DNA of 18,624 nt, from contig CAZXJB010000044.1 in the NCBI GenBank assembly GCA_964640965.1, forward strand, positions 1 through 18,624. The letters are read 5' to 3'. Positions within the stretch are counted from its first letter, which is position 1; each line of letters begins with the position of its first letter. Position numbers and translations under genes: made by a program. The notes beneath the pieces were generated by a model. It saw nothing but the letters and a program-made list of their open reading frames with translations. It was not told the DNA's origin and did no database searches. This stretch comes from HRBIN12 sp964640965 (GTDB lineage: Bacteria > Actinomycetota > UBA4738 > HRBIN12). Below, piece by piece: positions 1-7,111 of the stretch.

Positions 1-15
1 TTGGCGGCGGTCGAC

Positions 16-975
16 CTACGCTTCTGCTTGGCCATCCGCCCCGACTCTACCAACTGCGCCGGAGTGGGACCGGGCCAGGAGGCCCGCGAGGTACCCGGTC
101 ATCTTGGCCGCGTCGAGGAACGCCATGAGGGCGGGGACCGCGAGGAGCGCGAGCGCGCGCTCGGTGGGGTCGGGCAGGCTCCGCAGGGCCCGGCGCATGG
201 GGGCGCGCGCGTAGGCGACGGCGCCGGCGAGGGTGGCGAGCTTGCGGAGCCTGCCGCGTGAGCCCCACGCGTACAGCGCCGCGCCGTAGACCCCGAACCG
301 CAGGGCGTGGCGGGCGGGGTGCATGCCCGCGATCGCGTCCCCCCGCGCGTACCGGAAGTACTGCGTCCAGGTCGAGCGCAGGTCGGGGCGGAGGTGCCAG
401 CGGACGACGGCGTCCCGGGCCAGGCGCATGTCCAGCCCGAGCTCGCGGAAGCGGTGGTCCACGTACATGTCCTCCCCGATCTCGAGCCACTCTGGGTACC
501 CGCCGGCGGCCTCGATCGCGCTGCGCCGGAAGGCGATCGAGCGGGAGGAGGGCATGAAGGTCGCCTCGTCCCACTCCGTCGGGTCCGGCAGGTTGACGGC
601 CGCGAGGCACCGGTGGAGGAAGGTCTCGGTCACCGGCCGGTAGGCGCCCATCGCGACGTCGGCCCCGGCCTCGATCGGCGCGAGCAGGCGCTCGAGCCAC
701 GCGGGGTCGAGCTCGCAGTCGGCGTCGGTGACGGCGATGACGTCGTGGGCGGCGGCGGCGATCGCGACGTTGCGGCCCCTGGCGATCGAGGCCCCCGGCT
801 CCTCGATGAGCCTGATGCCTTCCGCGTCGCGGAGGACCTCGAGCGTGCCGTCGGTCGAGCCCCCGTCCACGACGATCACCTCGTCGGGGGGTCGGGTCTG
901 GTCGGCGAGGCTCGCGAGGAAGCCGACGACGTGCTCCCGGGCGTTCAGGACGGTCGTGACGAGCGAGACCTTCAC
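16..975 (-). CDS. Glycosyltransferase family 2 (GT-A fold)
   Basis: Predicted 319-residue inverting sugar transferase that would use a nucleotide-sugar donor at the cytoplasmic face of the membrane. The N-terminus has the GT2 pattern: MKVSLVTTVLN, then VDGGSTDGT at residues 37-45, and the metal-binding DxD as D84-A-D86. A later GEDMYVDHRFRELG segment resembles the acceptor/catalytic region of the family. The C-terminal 45 or so residues are rich in Ala/Leu and may touch the membrane. The GTG start at 975 overlaps the TGA of the upstream glycosyltransferase (GTGA), so the two are probably translationally coupled. It is the last gene of the carboxylase-led minus-strand run visible here; the next gene on that strand lies outside the window. 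Donor and acceptor cannot be read from sequence. Confidence 0.9.
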   Translation of the reverse strand: MKVSLVTTVLNAREHVVGFLASLADQTRPPDEVIVVDGGSTDGTLEVLRDAEGIRLIEEPGASIARGRNVAIAAAAHDVIAVTDADCELDPAWLERLLAPIEAGADVAMGAYRPVTETFLHRCLAAVNLPDPTEWDEATFMPSSRSIAFRRSAIEAAGGYPEWLEIGEDMYVDHRFRELGLDMRLARDAVVRWHLRPDLRSTWTQYFRYARGDAIAGMHPARHALRFGVYGAALYAWGSRGRLRKLATLAGAVAYARAPMRRALRSLPDPTERALALLAVPALMAFLDAAKMTGYLAGLLARSHSGAVGRVGADGQAEA

Positions 976-2105
976 CGGCCGAGCGCCTCTCGGTAGGCCT
1001 CGAGCGTCCGGCGCGCCGTCTCATCCCAGGAGAAGCGCTCGGCGCGGGCGCGGCCGGCGGCCGCGAGGCGCTCGGCGAGGTCGGTGTCGGTGAGCACCCG
1101 CTCCAGGGCGGCGGCGAGCTCGGCGACCGAGCGCGGATCGACGAGGAGCGCGGCATCTCCCGCGACCTCGGGCAGGGAGGAGGTGCGCGAGACGACCGTC
1201 GGCACGCTCCGCGCCATCGCCTCGACGACCGGGAGCCCGAAGCCCTCGTACAGCGAGGGGTAGCAGAAGGCGCTCGCGCCCCGGTAGAGGGCGTCGAGGT
1301 CCCCCGGCGGGAGCGGACCGGTGAGGACGATCTCGCCGGGGCCAGAGAGCGCGAGCTCGCGGAGCAGGGGCTCCGGGTGCCAGCCCATCGGGCCCGCGAG
1401 GACGAGCGCGTGCGGCAGGTCGCCCGCCACGGCCCGGCGGTAGGCGCGGACGAGCCGGACGAGGTTCTTGCGCGGCTCGAGCGTCCCGACGGAGAGCACG
1501 TAGGGCGTGGGGATCCGGAGACGGTGGAGGACCCGCTCGACCTCGACGTCGGACCCCGGGAGGGTGGCGGCGAGCGGGGTGATGCGCACGCGGGCGGGGT
1601 CCACCCGGGTGGCCGCGACGAGGTCCTCCGCGGTCGCCCGCGAGGGCGTGAGCACGGCGTCGGCCCGGCGCACCGCGGCCCGCAGCCCGAGCCGGTACTG
1701 GGCGCGCCAGGCCCGCGGGAACAGGCGGGGGTAGCGCAGGAACGCGAGGTCGTGGACGGTGACGACCAGGCACTGGCCGGGCGGCTTCGGCGGGATCGCG
1801 GCGTGGTTCGTCGCGTGCACGATGGCCATCTGCCGCAGCGGCGGGGGGAGCGCGGGCCGGCCGAGCAGCGCCCAGGACGGGTAGAGGACCCGGACGGGGC
1901 GGTCGAGCTCCACGACGCGGAAGCCCGCGAGCCAGGGCTCGGGCGGCTCGGGGCGCGGGTCGAACCGGGCGTGGAAGAGCGCGATGTCCAGCTCGGGGTC
2001 GCAGCGCGCGAGGGCGGGCACGAGGCGCCGCACGTAGGTGCCGATGCCCCCGGGCGCCGGGAACCACAGCTGGTCGACGCAGATCGCGACCCCGCGCGTG
2101 GCCAT
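972..2105 (-). CDS. Glycosyltransferase family 4 (GT-B fold, RfaB/GT1-like)
   Basis: Predicted 377-residue retaining glycosyltransferase. The N-terminal domain has the acceptor-side glycine motif GGIGTYV (19-25) and a TVHDLAFLRYP segment. The C-terminal donor domain starts with SVGTLEPRKNL (205-215) and carries the EX7E signature in YEGFGLPVVE (E287 and E295). I chose ATG 2105 over the open frame extending to 2258. Homology begins right after this Met (RGVAICVDQLWFPAPGGIG), and the upstream part is low-complexity Arg/Pro/Gly sequence overlapping another gene. It begins five bases after the stop of the small upstream ORF and overlaps the GT2 gene by four bases. The pair probably acts successively on one glycan or glycolipid; the substrate is unknown. 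Confidence 0.9.
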   Translation of the reverse strand: MATRGVAICVDQLWFPAPGGIGTYVRRLVPALARCDPELDIALFHARFDPRPEPPEPWLAGFRVVELDRPVRVLYPSWALLGRPALPPPLRQMAIVHATNHAAIPPKPPGQCLVVTVHDLAFLRYPRLFPRAWRAQYRLGLRAAVRRADAVLTPSRATAEDLVAATRVDPARVRITPLAATLPGSDVEVERVLHRLRIPTPYVLSVGTLEPRKNLVRLVRAYRRAVAGDLPHALVLAGPMGWHPEPLLRELALSGPGEIVLTGPLPPGDLDALYRGASAFCYPSLYEGFGLPVVEAMARSVPTVVSRTSSLPEVAGDAALLVDPRSVAELAAALERVLTDTDLAERLAAAGRARAERFSWDETARRTLEAYREALGR

Positions 2106-2110
2106 GGGCC

Positions 2111-2371
2111 TCAGGCCGCGTCGCCGCGTCCGTGGAGCGGGGGCACCCCCCGACGCGCGAAGGGGTGTCGCACGGCCCACCCCCAGGGCTGGTCCATGTG
2201 CCGGCGGGCCTGCAGGGCGCCGGACCCCGTGGCGTCGATCCGCCCCGCGAGGACCCACGGCCCCGGGTGGGGGCTCTCCTGGGCGAGGTAGCGCTCGAGG
2301 GCGGTGATGATCGCGCGCTCCTCCTCCGGGCTGAGGCCCTCGGGGAGCTCGAACCGACGCTCCTCGTCCAT
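2111..2371 (-). CDS. Small acyl-CoA carboxylase epsilon-like subunit
   Basis: Predicted 86-residue protein directly after the carboxylase beta gene (ATG two bases past its TGA). A GTG at 2377 overlapping that TGA is an alternative start giving 88 residues. An acidic helical segment (SPEEERAIITALERYLAQE, about 14-32) is followed by PGPWVLAGRIDATGSG and a basic, Trp-rich tail with QPWGWAVRHP. In actinobacteria, acyl-CoA carboxylases have a small epsilon protein that binds the beta subunit and raises activity, and its gene sits in this position. The family is poorly conserved, so the call rests on position, length and the EEE..ALERYLA plus W-x-L-x-G-R pattern, not on a diagnostic motif. It could instead be an unrelated small protein of this operon. 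Confidence 0.55.
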   Translation of the reverse strand: MDEERRFELPEGLSPEEERAIITALERYLAQESPHPGPWVLAGRIDATGSGALQARRHMDQPWGWAVRHPFARRGVPPLHGRGDAA

Positions 2372-2373
2372 CG

Positions 2374-3960
2374 TCACAGGGGGATGTTCCCGTGCTTGCG
2401 GGCCGGCACGCTCTCGCGCTTGGTGGCGAGCATCCGGAGGGCCCGGATGAGCCGCGGGCGGGTCTCGGCCGGCTCGATCACGTCGTCCACGAAGCCGCGC
2501 TCGGCCGCGACGTAGGGGTTCGCGAAGCGGCGCTCGTACTCGGCGATGAGCTCCTCGCGTCGCCGGGCGGGGTCCTCGGCCTTCTCGATCTCCTTGCGGA
2601 ACACGACGTTCACGGCGCCCTCCGGGCCCATCACGGCGATCTCGGCGGTCGGCCACGCGAACGAGACGTCGGCCCGGAGGTGCTTGGAGTTCATCACCAG
2701 GTACGCGCCCCCGTACGCCTTGCGCGTGATGACCGTGAGGCGCGGCACGGTGGCCTCGGCGAACGCGTACAGCAGCTTCGCGCCGTGCCGGATGATCCCG
2801 CCGAACTCCTGCTCCTTGCCGGGCAGGAACCCGGGCACGTCCACGAAGGTCACGAGCGGGATGTTGAAGGCGTCGCAGAAGCGCACGAAGCGCGAGGCCT
2901 TCTCGCTCGAGTCGATGTCGAGCGTGCCGGCGAGCACCTTGGGCTGGTTGGCGACGACCCCGACGGTGCGCCCGTCCAGCCGGGCGAAGCCCGTCACGAT
3001 GTTCATCGCCCAGAACGGGAACACCTCGAAGAAGTCGCCGTCGTCCACGACCCGTCGGATCACCTCGTGCATGTCGTAGGGCTCCCGCGGCGAGTCGGGG
3101 ATGAGGTGGGTGAGCCCCTCGTCCCGCCGGTCGGGGTCGTCCACGACGGCGTAGGCGGGCGGGTCCTCGAGGTTGTTCGACGGCAGGTAGGAGAGCAGGT
3201 GTCGGACCATCGCGAGGCACTCCTCCTCGTCCTGGCTCACGAAGGAGGCGACGCCCGAGCGGCTCGCGTGGGTCATGGCCCCGCCGAGCTCCTCGAAGGA
3301 GACCTCCTCGCCGGTGACGGCCTTGATCACCTCGGGCCCGGTGATGAACATGTGCGAGGTCTCGCGCACCATGAAGGTGAAGTCGGTGATCGCCGGGGAG
3401 TAGACGGCGCCGCCCGCGCAGGGCCCCATGATCACGCTGATCTGCGGGATGACGCCGCTCGCGCGGACGTTCCGTTCGAAGATGTAGCCGTAGCCGGCGA
3501 GGCTCGCCGCCCCCTCCTGGATCCTCGCCCCGCCGGAGTCGTTGATCTGGATGAAGGGCGCGCCGGTCGCGAGCGCGAGGTCCTGCACCTTGCAGATCTT
3601 CTGGGCGTGGGCTTCGCCGAGGGAGCCGCCGAAGACGCTGAAGTCCTGGCTCGCGACGAGCACCCGTCGCCCGTCGATCGTGCCGTACCCCGTCACGACC
3701 CCGTCGCCGGGCGGACGGTTGCGCTCCATCCCGAAATCGTGGGAGCGGTGCACCACGAAGGGGTCGGTCTCGACGAAGGAGCCGCGATCGAGCAGCAGGT
3801 CGAGGCGCTCGCGCGCGGTGAGCTTCCCCTTCTCGTGCTGCCGCCGCACGGCCTCCTTGCGCCGTTCGTCGAGGAGCGCGGCCTTGCGACGCCGCAGCTC
3901 CTCGATCCGCTCCTCCACCGTGCCGAGCGACGTCGCGGGTCGGTCCTGGGTCGTGGCCAT
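2374..3960 (-). CDS. pccB: Acyl-CoA (propionyl-CoA type) carboxylase, beta/carboxyltransferase subunit
   Basis: Predicted 528-residue cytoplasmic carboxyltransferase. It would move CO2 from carboxybiotin to an acyl-CoA (propionyl-CoA to methylmalonyl-CoA, or acetyl-CoA to malonyl-CoA). Both crotonase-fold halves are present. The N-half has the oxyanion-hole segment DSGGARIQEG (141-150) and GPCAGGAVYSPA (179-190). The C-half has DVPGFLPGKEQEFGGIIRHGAK (about 374-395) and KAYGGAYLVMNSKHL (414-428). Length and N-terminus (RRRKAALLDERRKEAVRRQ) match the family. Leu421 falls where propionyl-specific actinobacterial PccB has Asp422, so acyl specificity is uncertain. The biotin carboxylase/carrier alpha subunit is not in the window. 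ATG 3960 lacks a Shine-Dalgarno and sits six bases after a TAGACT -10 box. It leads a probable operon with the epsilon-like gene and two glycosyltransferases. Confidence 0.93.
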   Translation of the reverse strand: MATTQDRPATSLGTVEERIEELRRRKAALLDERRKEAVRRQHEKGKLTARERLDLLLDRGSFVETDPFVVHRSHDFGMERNRPPGDGVVTGYGTIDGRRVLVASQDFSVFGGSLGEAHAQKICKVQDLALATGAPFIQINDSGGARIQEGAASLAGYGYIFERNVRASGVIPQISVIMGPCAGGAVYSPAITDFTFMVRETSHMFITGPEVIKAVTGEEVSFEELGGAMTHASRSGVASFVSQDEEECLAMVRHLLSYLPSNNLEDPPAYAVVDDPDRRDEGLTHLIPDSPREPYDMHEVIRRVVDDGDFFEVFPFWAMNIVTGFARLDGRTVGVVANQPKVLAGTLDIDSSEKASRFVRFCDAFNIPLVTFVDVPGFLPGKEQEFGGIIRHGAKLLYAFAEATVPRLTVITRKAYGGAYLVMNSKHLRADVSFAWPTAEIAVMGPEGAVNVVFRKEIEKAEDPARRREELIAEYERRFANPYVAAERGFVDDVIEPAETRPRLIRALRMLATKRESVPARKHGNIPL

Positions 3961-3972
3961 GGGGCGAGTCTA
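3958..3972 (-). promoter_or_regulatory. Leaderless promoter of the carboxylase operon
   Basis: On the minus strand TAGACT (3972-3967) matches the TANNNT -10 pattern and is followed by six bases and then the ATG at 3960. There is no Shine-Dalgarno, so transcription probably starts at or within a base or two of the ATG. A weak GTGACC (-35-like) lies 17 bases upstream of the -10. Confidence 0.5.
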
Positions 3973-4021
3973 CGGCGGGAGCGCACGCGGGTCACCCGGT
4001 GGGCATGTCGGTGCCGCCCCC

Positions 4022-4038
4022 TACGATGGGCGATGATG
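4022..4038 (+). promoter_or_regulatory. Probable leaderless promoter of the nuclease gene
   Basis: TACGAT (4022-4027) fits TANNNT. ATG codons follow at 4033 (5-base gap) and 4036 (8-base gap). With usual -10 geometry the transcript would start at about 4034-4036, favouring the ATG at 4036 and a leaderless mRNA. No clear -35 was seen. Confidence 0.4.
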
Positions 4039-4959
4039 CGGGCGATGTCGGAGCTCACGCCGGCGCAGCGGCGCACCCTCGAGGTCCTGATCGGGACGGG
4101 GGAGCGCCCCCGGTTCCCCGAGGGGCTCGTCCCCCGCGTCCGCGGGCGCATCGAGGAGGCGCTCCGGGCCCTGGACCCGCCCGAGCCGCTGTGGATCGGC
4201 AAGTCCACCCTCGCGGACCTCGACCGGTGCCCCGGGCTGTTCGACGCGGTCCGCTCCGGCGAGCGGGCCCCCTTCGCCTACACCGAGCGGTTCGCCGCCG
4301 GACGGCTGCTCCACAAGGCGATCGAGCTCGAGGTCGCCGGGCGCGTCGAGCGCGACCCGCACGCTCTGGCGGAGGCGGCCGCGGAGCGCCTGCGCGAGGA
4401 CGAGGCCTTCGCCGCGTACTGGGGGGACCTCGACGAGCTCCGCCGGGACGAGCTGCTCATGGAGGCCGTGAAGGCGCTCGAGCTGTTCCGCGGGACCATG
4501 CCGCCCCTGCGCGAGATGCGGCGGGAGCTCGCGCCCTGCACCGAGTGGCCGGTGCGGGTGGAGCTCGCGCAGGGCGCGCTCGTGCTCGGCGGCACGGTCG
4601 ACCTCGTGCTCGGGGCCCCTGCGGACGGCGAGGTCGGGCGCGCGACCCGGCTCGCGATCGACCTGAAGACCGGGCGCGCCTGGCCCGAGCACGCCGAGGA
4701 CATGCGCTTCTACGCGCTGGTGCTGGCCCTGCGGTTCGGCGTGCCCCCCTACCGCGTCGCCACCCTGTACCTGGACTCGGGCGAGTGGCAGGCGGAGGAC
4801 GTGGACGAGCGCGTCCTCGAGCGGGCGGCCGATCGCGTGATCGCGACCGTCCGGACCGAGGCCGAGCTCCGCGCCGGGGGCGCCCCGCGCCTCGTCCCCG
4901 GCCCTCACTGCGCGTGGTGCCCCCGGGCGGCCACCTGCCCGGAGAGCGCGGCGGGGTGA
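4036..4959 (+). CDS. RecB/Cas4-family PD-(D/E)XK nuclease with Fe-S cluster cysteines
   Basis: Predicted 307-residue single-domain nuclease of the RecB-like PD-(D/E)XK family. Active-site residues read in order: His93 in GRLLHKAIELE, Asp189 in GGTVDLVLG, Asp209-x-Lys211 in AIDLKTGR, and a DMRFYALVLAL helix matching the family's QxxxY motif. Four cysteines are arranged as in Cas4/AddB-type 4Fe-4S nucleases: Cys65 in DRCPGLF near the N-terminus, and Cys292, Cys295 and Cys301 in HCAWCPRAATCPE at the C-terminus. This predicts a DNA-processing exo/endonuclease with a clamp-like Fe-S cluster. Start alternatives are ATG 4033 and ATG 4045. No cas genes or helicase domain are adjacent, so it appears to be a stand-alone repair nuclease. 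It is transcribed away from the carboxylase operon. Confidence 0.85.
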   Translation: MRAMSELTPAQRRTLEVLIGTGERPRFPEGLVPRVRGRIEEALRALDPPEPLWIGKSTLADLDRCPGLFDAVRSGERAPFAYTERFAAGRLLHKAIELEVAGRVERDPHALAEAAAERLREDEAFAAYWGDLDELRRDELLMEAVKALELFRGTMPPLREMRRELAPCTEWPVRVELAQGALVLGGTVDLVLGAPADGEVGRATRLAIDLKTGRAWPEHAEDMRFYALVLALRFGVPPYRVATLYLDSGEWQAEDVDERVLERAADRVIATVRTEAELRAGGAPRLVPGPHCAWCPRAATCPESAAG

Positions 4960-4964
4960 TGCTC

Positions 4965-4991
4965 GGCCTGATCGTCGCGGCCTGATTGTCG
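4965..4991 (+). repeat. 13-bp direct repeat overlapping the ccr -35 box
   Basis: GGCCTGATCGTCG (4965-4977) recurs as GGCCTGATTGTCG (4979-4991) with 12 of 13 identities and a period of 14. The second copy contains the TTGTCG -35 hexamer of the ccr promoter, so it could be a tandem operator. It could also be chance in GC-rich DNA. Confidence 0.4.
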
Positions 4992-5015
4992 GGTCCGCGC
5001 GGGCTCGCCTATCGT
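4986..5015 (+). promoter_or_regulatory. Sigma70-type promoter of ccr
   Basis: TTGTCG (4986-4991) and TATCGT (5010-5015) are separated by 18 bases. The 5' leader is about 34 bases and contains a purine-rich Shine-Dalgarno, GGAAGGGG (5041-5048), seven bases before the GTG start at 5056. This is the clearest -35/-10 pair in the window. Confidence 0.55.
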
Positions 5016-5055
5016 CACGGCGCCCGAGACCAACAGGACCGGAAGGGGTGGCAAC

Positions 5056-6297
5056 GTGGCCAAGGACCTGTACGACGTCGGCGAGATCCCCCCGATCGGG
5101 GAGGTCCCGAAGCGGATGCACGCGATGCTCGTGCGCCCCGACCGCTACGGGGACCCCAAGGACGCGATCCGGGACGAGGTGATCGAGGTCCCCGAGCTCG
5201 GTCCGCACGACGCCCTCGTGATGGTCATGGCGGCCGGGGTGAACTTCAACAACGTCTGGGCGGCCCGCGGGGTCCCGGTGGACGTGACGAAGACCCAGGC
5301 GCGCTGGGGGGAGCCGACCGACTTCCACATCGTCGGCTCGGACGCCGCGGGCATCGTGTACGCGGTCGGCTCGGAGGTCACGAACGTGCAGGTGGGTGAC
5401 CGGGTGATCGTGCACGCCGGGCAGTGGGACCACGACGACCCCTGGGTCCTCGCCGGCAACGACCCGGGTCTCGCGCCGAGCTTCCGCGTGTGGGGCTACG
5501 ACTCCTGCTGGGGGTCCTTCGCGCAGTTCTGCAAGGTCCAGGCCCACCAGTGCCTGCCCAAGGCCGAGCACCTCACCTGGGAGGAGGCGGCGGCGCCCAC
5601 GCTCACGGGGGCGACCGCCTACCGGATGCTCCACGGTTGGCCGCCGAACACCGTGAAGGAGGGGGACGTGGTGCTCGTCTGGGGCGCCGCCGGCGGCCTC
5701 GGCTCCCTCGCCGTCCAGCTCGTGACGCTCGCCGGCGGCAAGGCCGTCGGCGTGGTGAGCTCGGACGAGAAGGCCGAGTACGCCAAGCGCCTCGGGGCCG
5801 TGGGCACCGTGAACCGGCGGAGCTTCTCGCACTGGGGGATCCCGCCCCGCTGGGACTCGCCGGAGTGGAAGGACTGGCTCGAGGGGGCGAAGGCCTTCGG
5901 CAAGGCCATCTGGGAGGTCCTCGGCGAGCGCCGGAACCCGAACATCGTCTTCGAGCACCCTGGGCAGGACACGATCCCGACCTCGATCTTCGTGTGCGAG
6001 CGCGGGGGCATGGTCGTGATCTGCGCGGGCACGAGCGGCTACGACACGATGGTGGACGTGCGCTACCTCTGGTACCTGCAGAAGCGCTACCAGGGCTCGC
6101 ACCTGTTCAACGACGAGCAGGCCGCGGCCTTCAACGACCTCGTCCGCGAGGGGAGGATCGACACGACGCTCGGGCACACGTACGGGTACCACGAGACGCC
6201 CATGGTCCATCAGCTGATGGGGGAGGGGCGGCTGCCCGAGGGCAACGTCGCGGTCCTGGTGAACGCGCCCTCGCCCGGCCTCAAGGACCTGCCGTAG
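5056..6297 (+). CDS. ccr: Crotonyl-CoA carboxylase/reductase (MDR family)
   Basis: Predicted 413-residue NADPH-dependent enzyme. It would reductively carboxylate crotonyl-CoA to ethylmalonyl-CoA, the hallmark step of the ethylmalonyl-CoA pathway. It is a medium-chain dehydrogenase/reductase fold: GroES-like half to about residue 180 (GVNFNNVWAARG 61-72, HIVGSDAAGIVYAVG 91-105), then the NADPH Rossmann half with WGAAGGLGS (209-217). The Ccr-typical blocks HLTWEEAAAP, IVFEHPG (297-303), GTSGY and KRYQGSH (343-349) are present. From memory, the CO2-pocket residues of Kitasatospora Ccr are Asn81, Phe170, Glu171 and His365. They align here with Asn63, Tyr148, Asp149 and His349, so two are conservatively changed. 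It lacks the C-terminal tail of many 430-450-residue Ccr proteins. GTG start with a good Shine-Dalgarno. It converges with mce, leaving three bases between stops. Confidence 0.88.
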   Translation: MAKDLYDVGEIPPIGEVPKRMHAMLVRPDRYGDPKDAIRDEVIEVPELGPHDALVMVMAAGVNFNNVWAARGVPVDVTKTQARWGEPTDFHIVGSDAAGIVYAVGSEVTNVQVGDRVIVHAGQWDHDDPWVLAGNDPGLAPSFRVWGYDSCWGSFAQFCKVQAHQCLPKAEHLTWEEAAAPTLTGATAYRMLHGWPPNTVKEGDVVLVWGAAGGLGSLAVQLVTLAGGKAVGVVSSDEKAEYAKRLGAVGTVNRRSFSHWGIPPRWDSPEWKDWLEGAKAFGKAIWEVLGERRNPNIVFEHPGQDTIPTSIFVCERGGMVVICAGTSGYDTMVDVRYLWYLQKRYQGSHLFNDEQAAAFNDLVREGRIDTTLGHTYGYHETPMVHQLMGEGRLPEGNVAVLVNAPSPGLKDLP

Positions 6298-6300
6298 CTC

Positions 6301-6702
6301 CTAGCCGACCTGGACGAGCTCGACGAGGACCCCGCCCATCCCCTTGGGGTGGACGAAGGCGATCCGCGTGCCGCGGGACCCGGGCCTCGGCGCCTCGTCG
6401 ATGAGCGGGACCCCCTCCGTCCGCAGGTGCTCGAGGGCCGCCGAGAGGTCCTTCACCCGGTAGGCGACGTGGTGGACGCCCGGGCCCCGGGAGGCGAGGA
6501 ACCGCCCGACCGGCGTCTCGGGCCCGAGCGCGCCCAGGAGCTGCACGTAGGAGGTGCCGACCCGGAACAGCACCTCCTCGACGCCCTGATCCTCGACCCG
6601 CTCCCGGTGGACCGGCTCGAGGCCGAGCGTGCGGCGGTAGTGCCCGACCGCCTCCTCGAGGTCGGCGACGGCGATGCCGACGTGGTCGAGCTCGGTGAGC
6701 AC
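6301..6702 (-). CDS. mce: Methylmalonyl-CoA/ethylmalonyl-CoA epimerase (VOC superfamily)
   Basis: Predicted 133-residue cytoplasmic metal-dependent epimerase interconverting (S)- and (R)-methylmalonyl-CoA; family members also act on ethylmalonyl-CoA. Two glyoxalase-like beta-alpha-beta repeats are evident. Metal-ligand positions are recognisable: His7 (LDHVGIAV), Gln54 (YVQLLGAL), His77/78 (GVHHVAYRV) and Glu128 (VLVELVQ). Length matches the 130-150 residues usual for the family. I chose GTG 6702 because homology starts at once (LTELDHVGIAV) and the codon lies two bases after the TAG of the upstream regulator gene. The two are therefore almost certainly co-transcribed. It fits with the carboxylase beta subunit and Ccr in the same window. 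The methylmalonyl-CoA mutase is not here. Confidence 0.92.
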   Translation of the reverse strand: MLTELDHVGIAVADLEEAVGHYRRTLGLEPVHRERVEDQGVEEVLFRVGTSYVQLLGALGPETPVGRFLASRGPGVHHVAYRVKDLSAALEHLRTEGVPLIDEAPRPGSRGTRIAFVHPKGMGGVLVELVQVG

Positions 6703-6704
6703 GG

Positions 6705-7097
6705 CTACGAGCGCGCCCTCCGCTGGCGTCGGGGCGGCGGCGGCACCTGCAGCCGTCCGATGAGACGCATCGCCTCGGTCATGTGGTAGCAGGGCATCGT
6801 GAGCGCCGTGACCACCGCCGCGACGGCCTGGGTCCGGAGGTCCTCCGGCGGCTTGGCGCCGGGACCGGGGGTAGCCGCCAGCGCGTAGAACTCCACGAGC
6901 TCCAGGAACTGGGCGAGGGAGGGCACGAGTCCCCCGCGCTCGTAGGCGTAGATGGTCTGGCGCGCCGCGGGGCAGGCGGGATCGGCGACGGCATCCTGGA
7001 CGGCCCGGAACCCGGCGGCCCGCCGGAGCCCACGGAGCAGAGCGCCGATGGTCCTCGCCTGCTCGGGATCGATGGGGGGCAGCTTCTTCCTCGCCAC
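6705..7097 (-). CDS. XRE-type helix-turn-helix regulator
   Basis: Predicted 130-residue DNA-binding protein. Residues 16-72 read as an XRE/Cro-type HTH: ALLRGLRRAAGF, then a slightly longer turn (RAVQDAVADPACPAARQ), then TIYAYERGGLVPSLAQFLELVEFYAL, matching the ..S..YERGRxxPSLxxLxxL.. end of the family. The second half (about 85-115) is a helical segment with PCYHMTEAMRLIGRL and may sense a ligand or dimerise. The tail is basic and proline-rich. GTG 7097 was chosen because the HTH begins soon after it, a TATCGT -10 box ends eight bases upstream and there is no Shine-Dalgarno. A 17-bp palindrome covers this -10, suggesting autoregulation. The gene is joined to mce, so acyl-CoA or branched malonyl-CoA status may be the signal (inference). 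Confidence 0.75.
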   Translation of the reverse strand: MARKKLPPIDPEQARTIGALLRGLRRAAGFRAVQDAVADPACPAARQTIYAYERGGLVPSLAQFLELVEFYALAATPGPGAKPPEDLRTQAVAAVVTALTMPCYHMTEAMRLIGRLQVPPPPRRQRRARS

Positions 7098-7111
7098 GGC
7101 ACGGAACGATA
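7098..7111 (-). promoter_or_regulatory. Leaderless promoter of the XRE regulator-mce operon
   Basis: On the minus strand TATCGT (7111-7106) fits TANNNT and is followed by eight bases and then the GTG at 7097. No Shine-Dalgarno precedes the GTG, consistent with leaderless transcription. Confidence 0.45.

Noticed and set aside
2392..4035. Long plus-strand open frame continuous with the nuclease gene
   Set aside because: It is antisense to the well-supported carboxylase gene and has low-complexity composition rich in Arg, Gly, Val and His. Nuclease homology starts only after about 4045, so the upstream part is a shadow of GC-biased codon use.
4959..4985. Eight-codon ORF (MLGLIVAA) overlapping the nuclease stop, possible leader peptide for ccr
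   Set aside because: It lies upstream of the inferred ccr transcription start, so it would not be in the ccr leader, and it has no attenuator-like structure.
4021..6210. 729-codon minus-strand open frame
   Set aside because: Antisense to the nuclease and ccr genes; composition is that of a shadow frame and no motif is visible.
6295..6303. Possible bidirectional terminator between ccr and mce
   Set aside because: Only three bases separate the stops and no stem-loop with a T-run was seen; convergent transcripts probably end inside each other.
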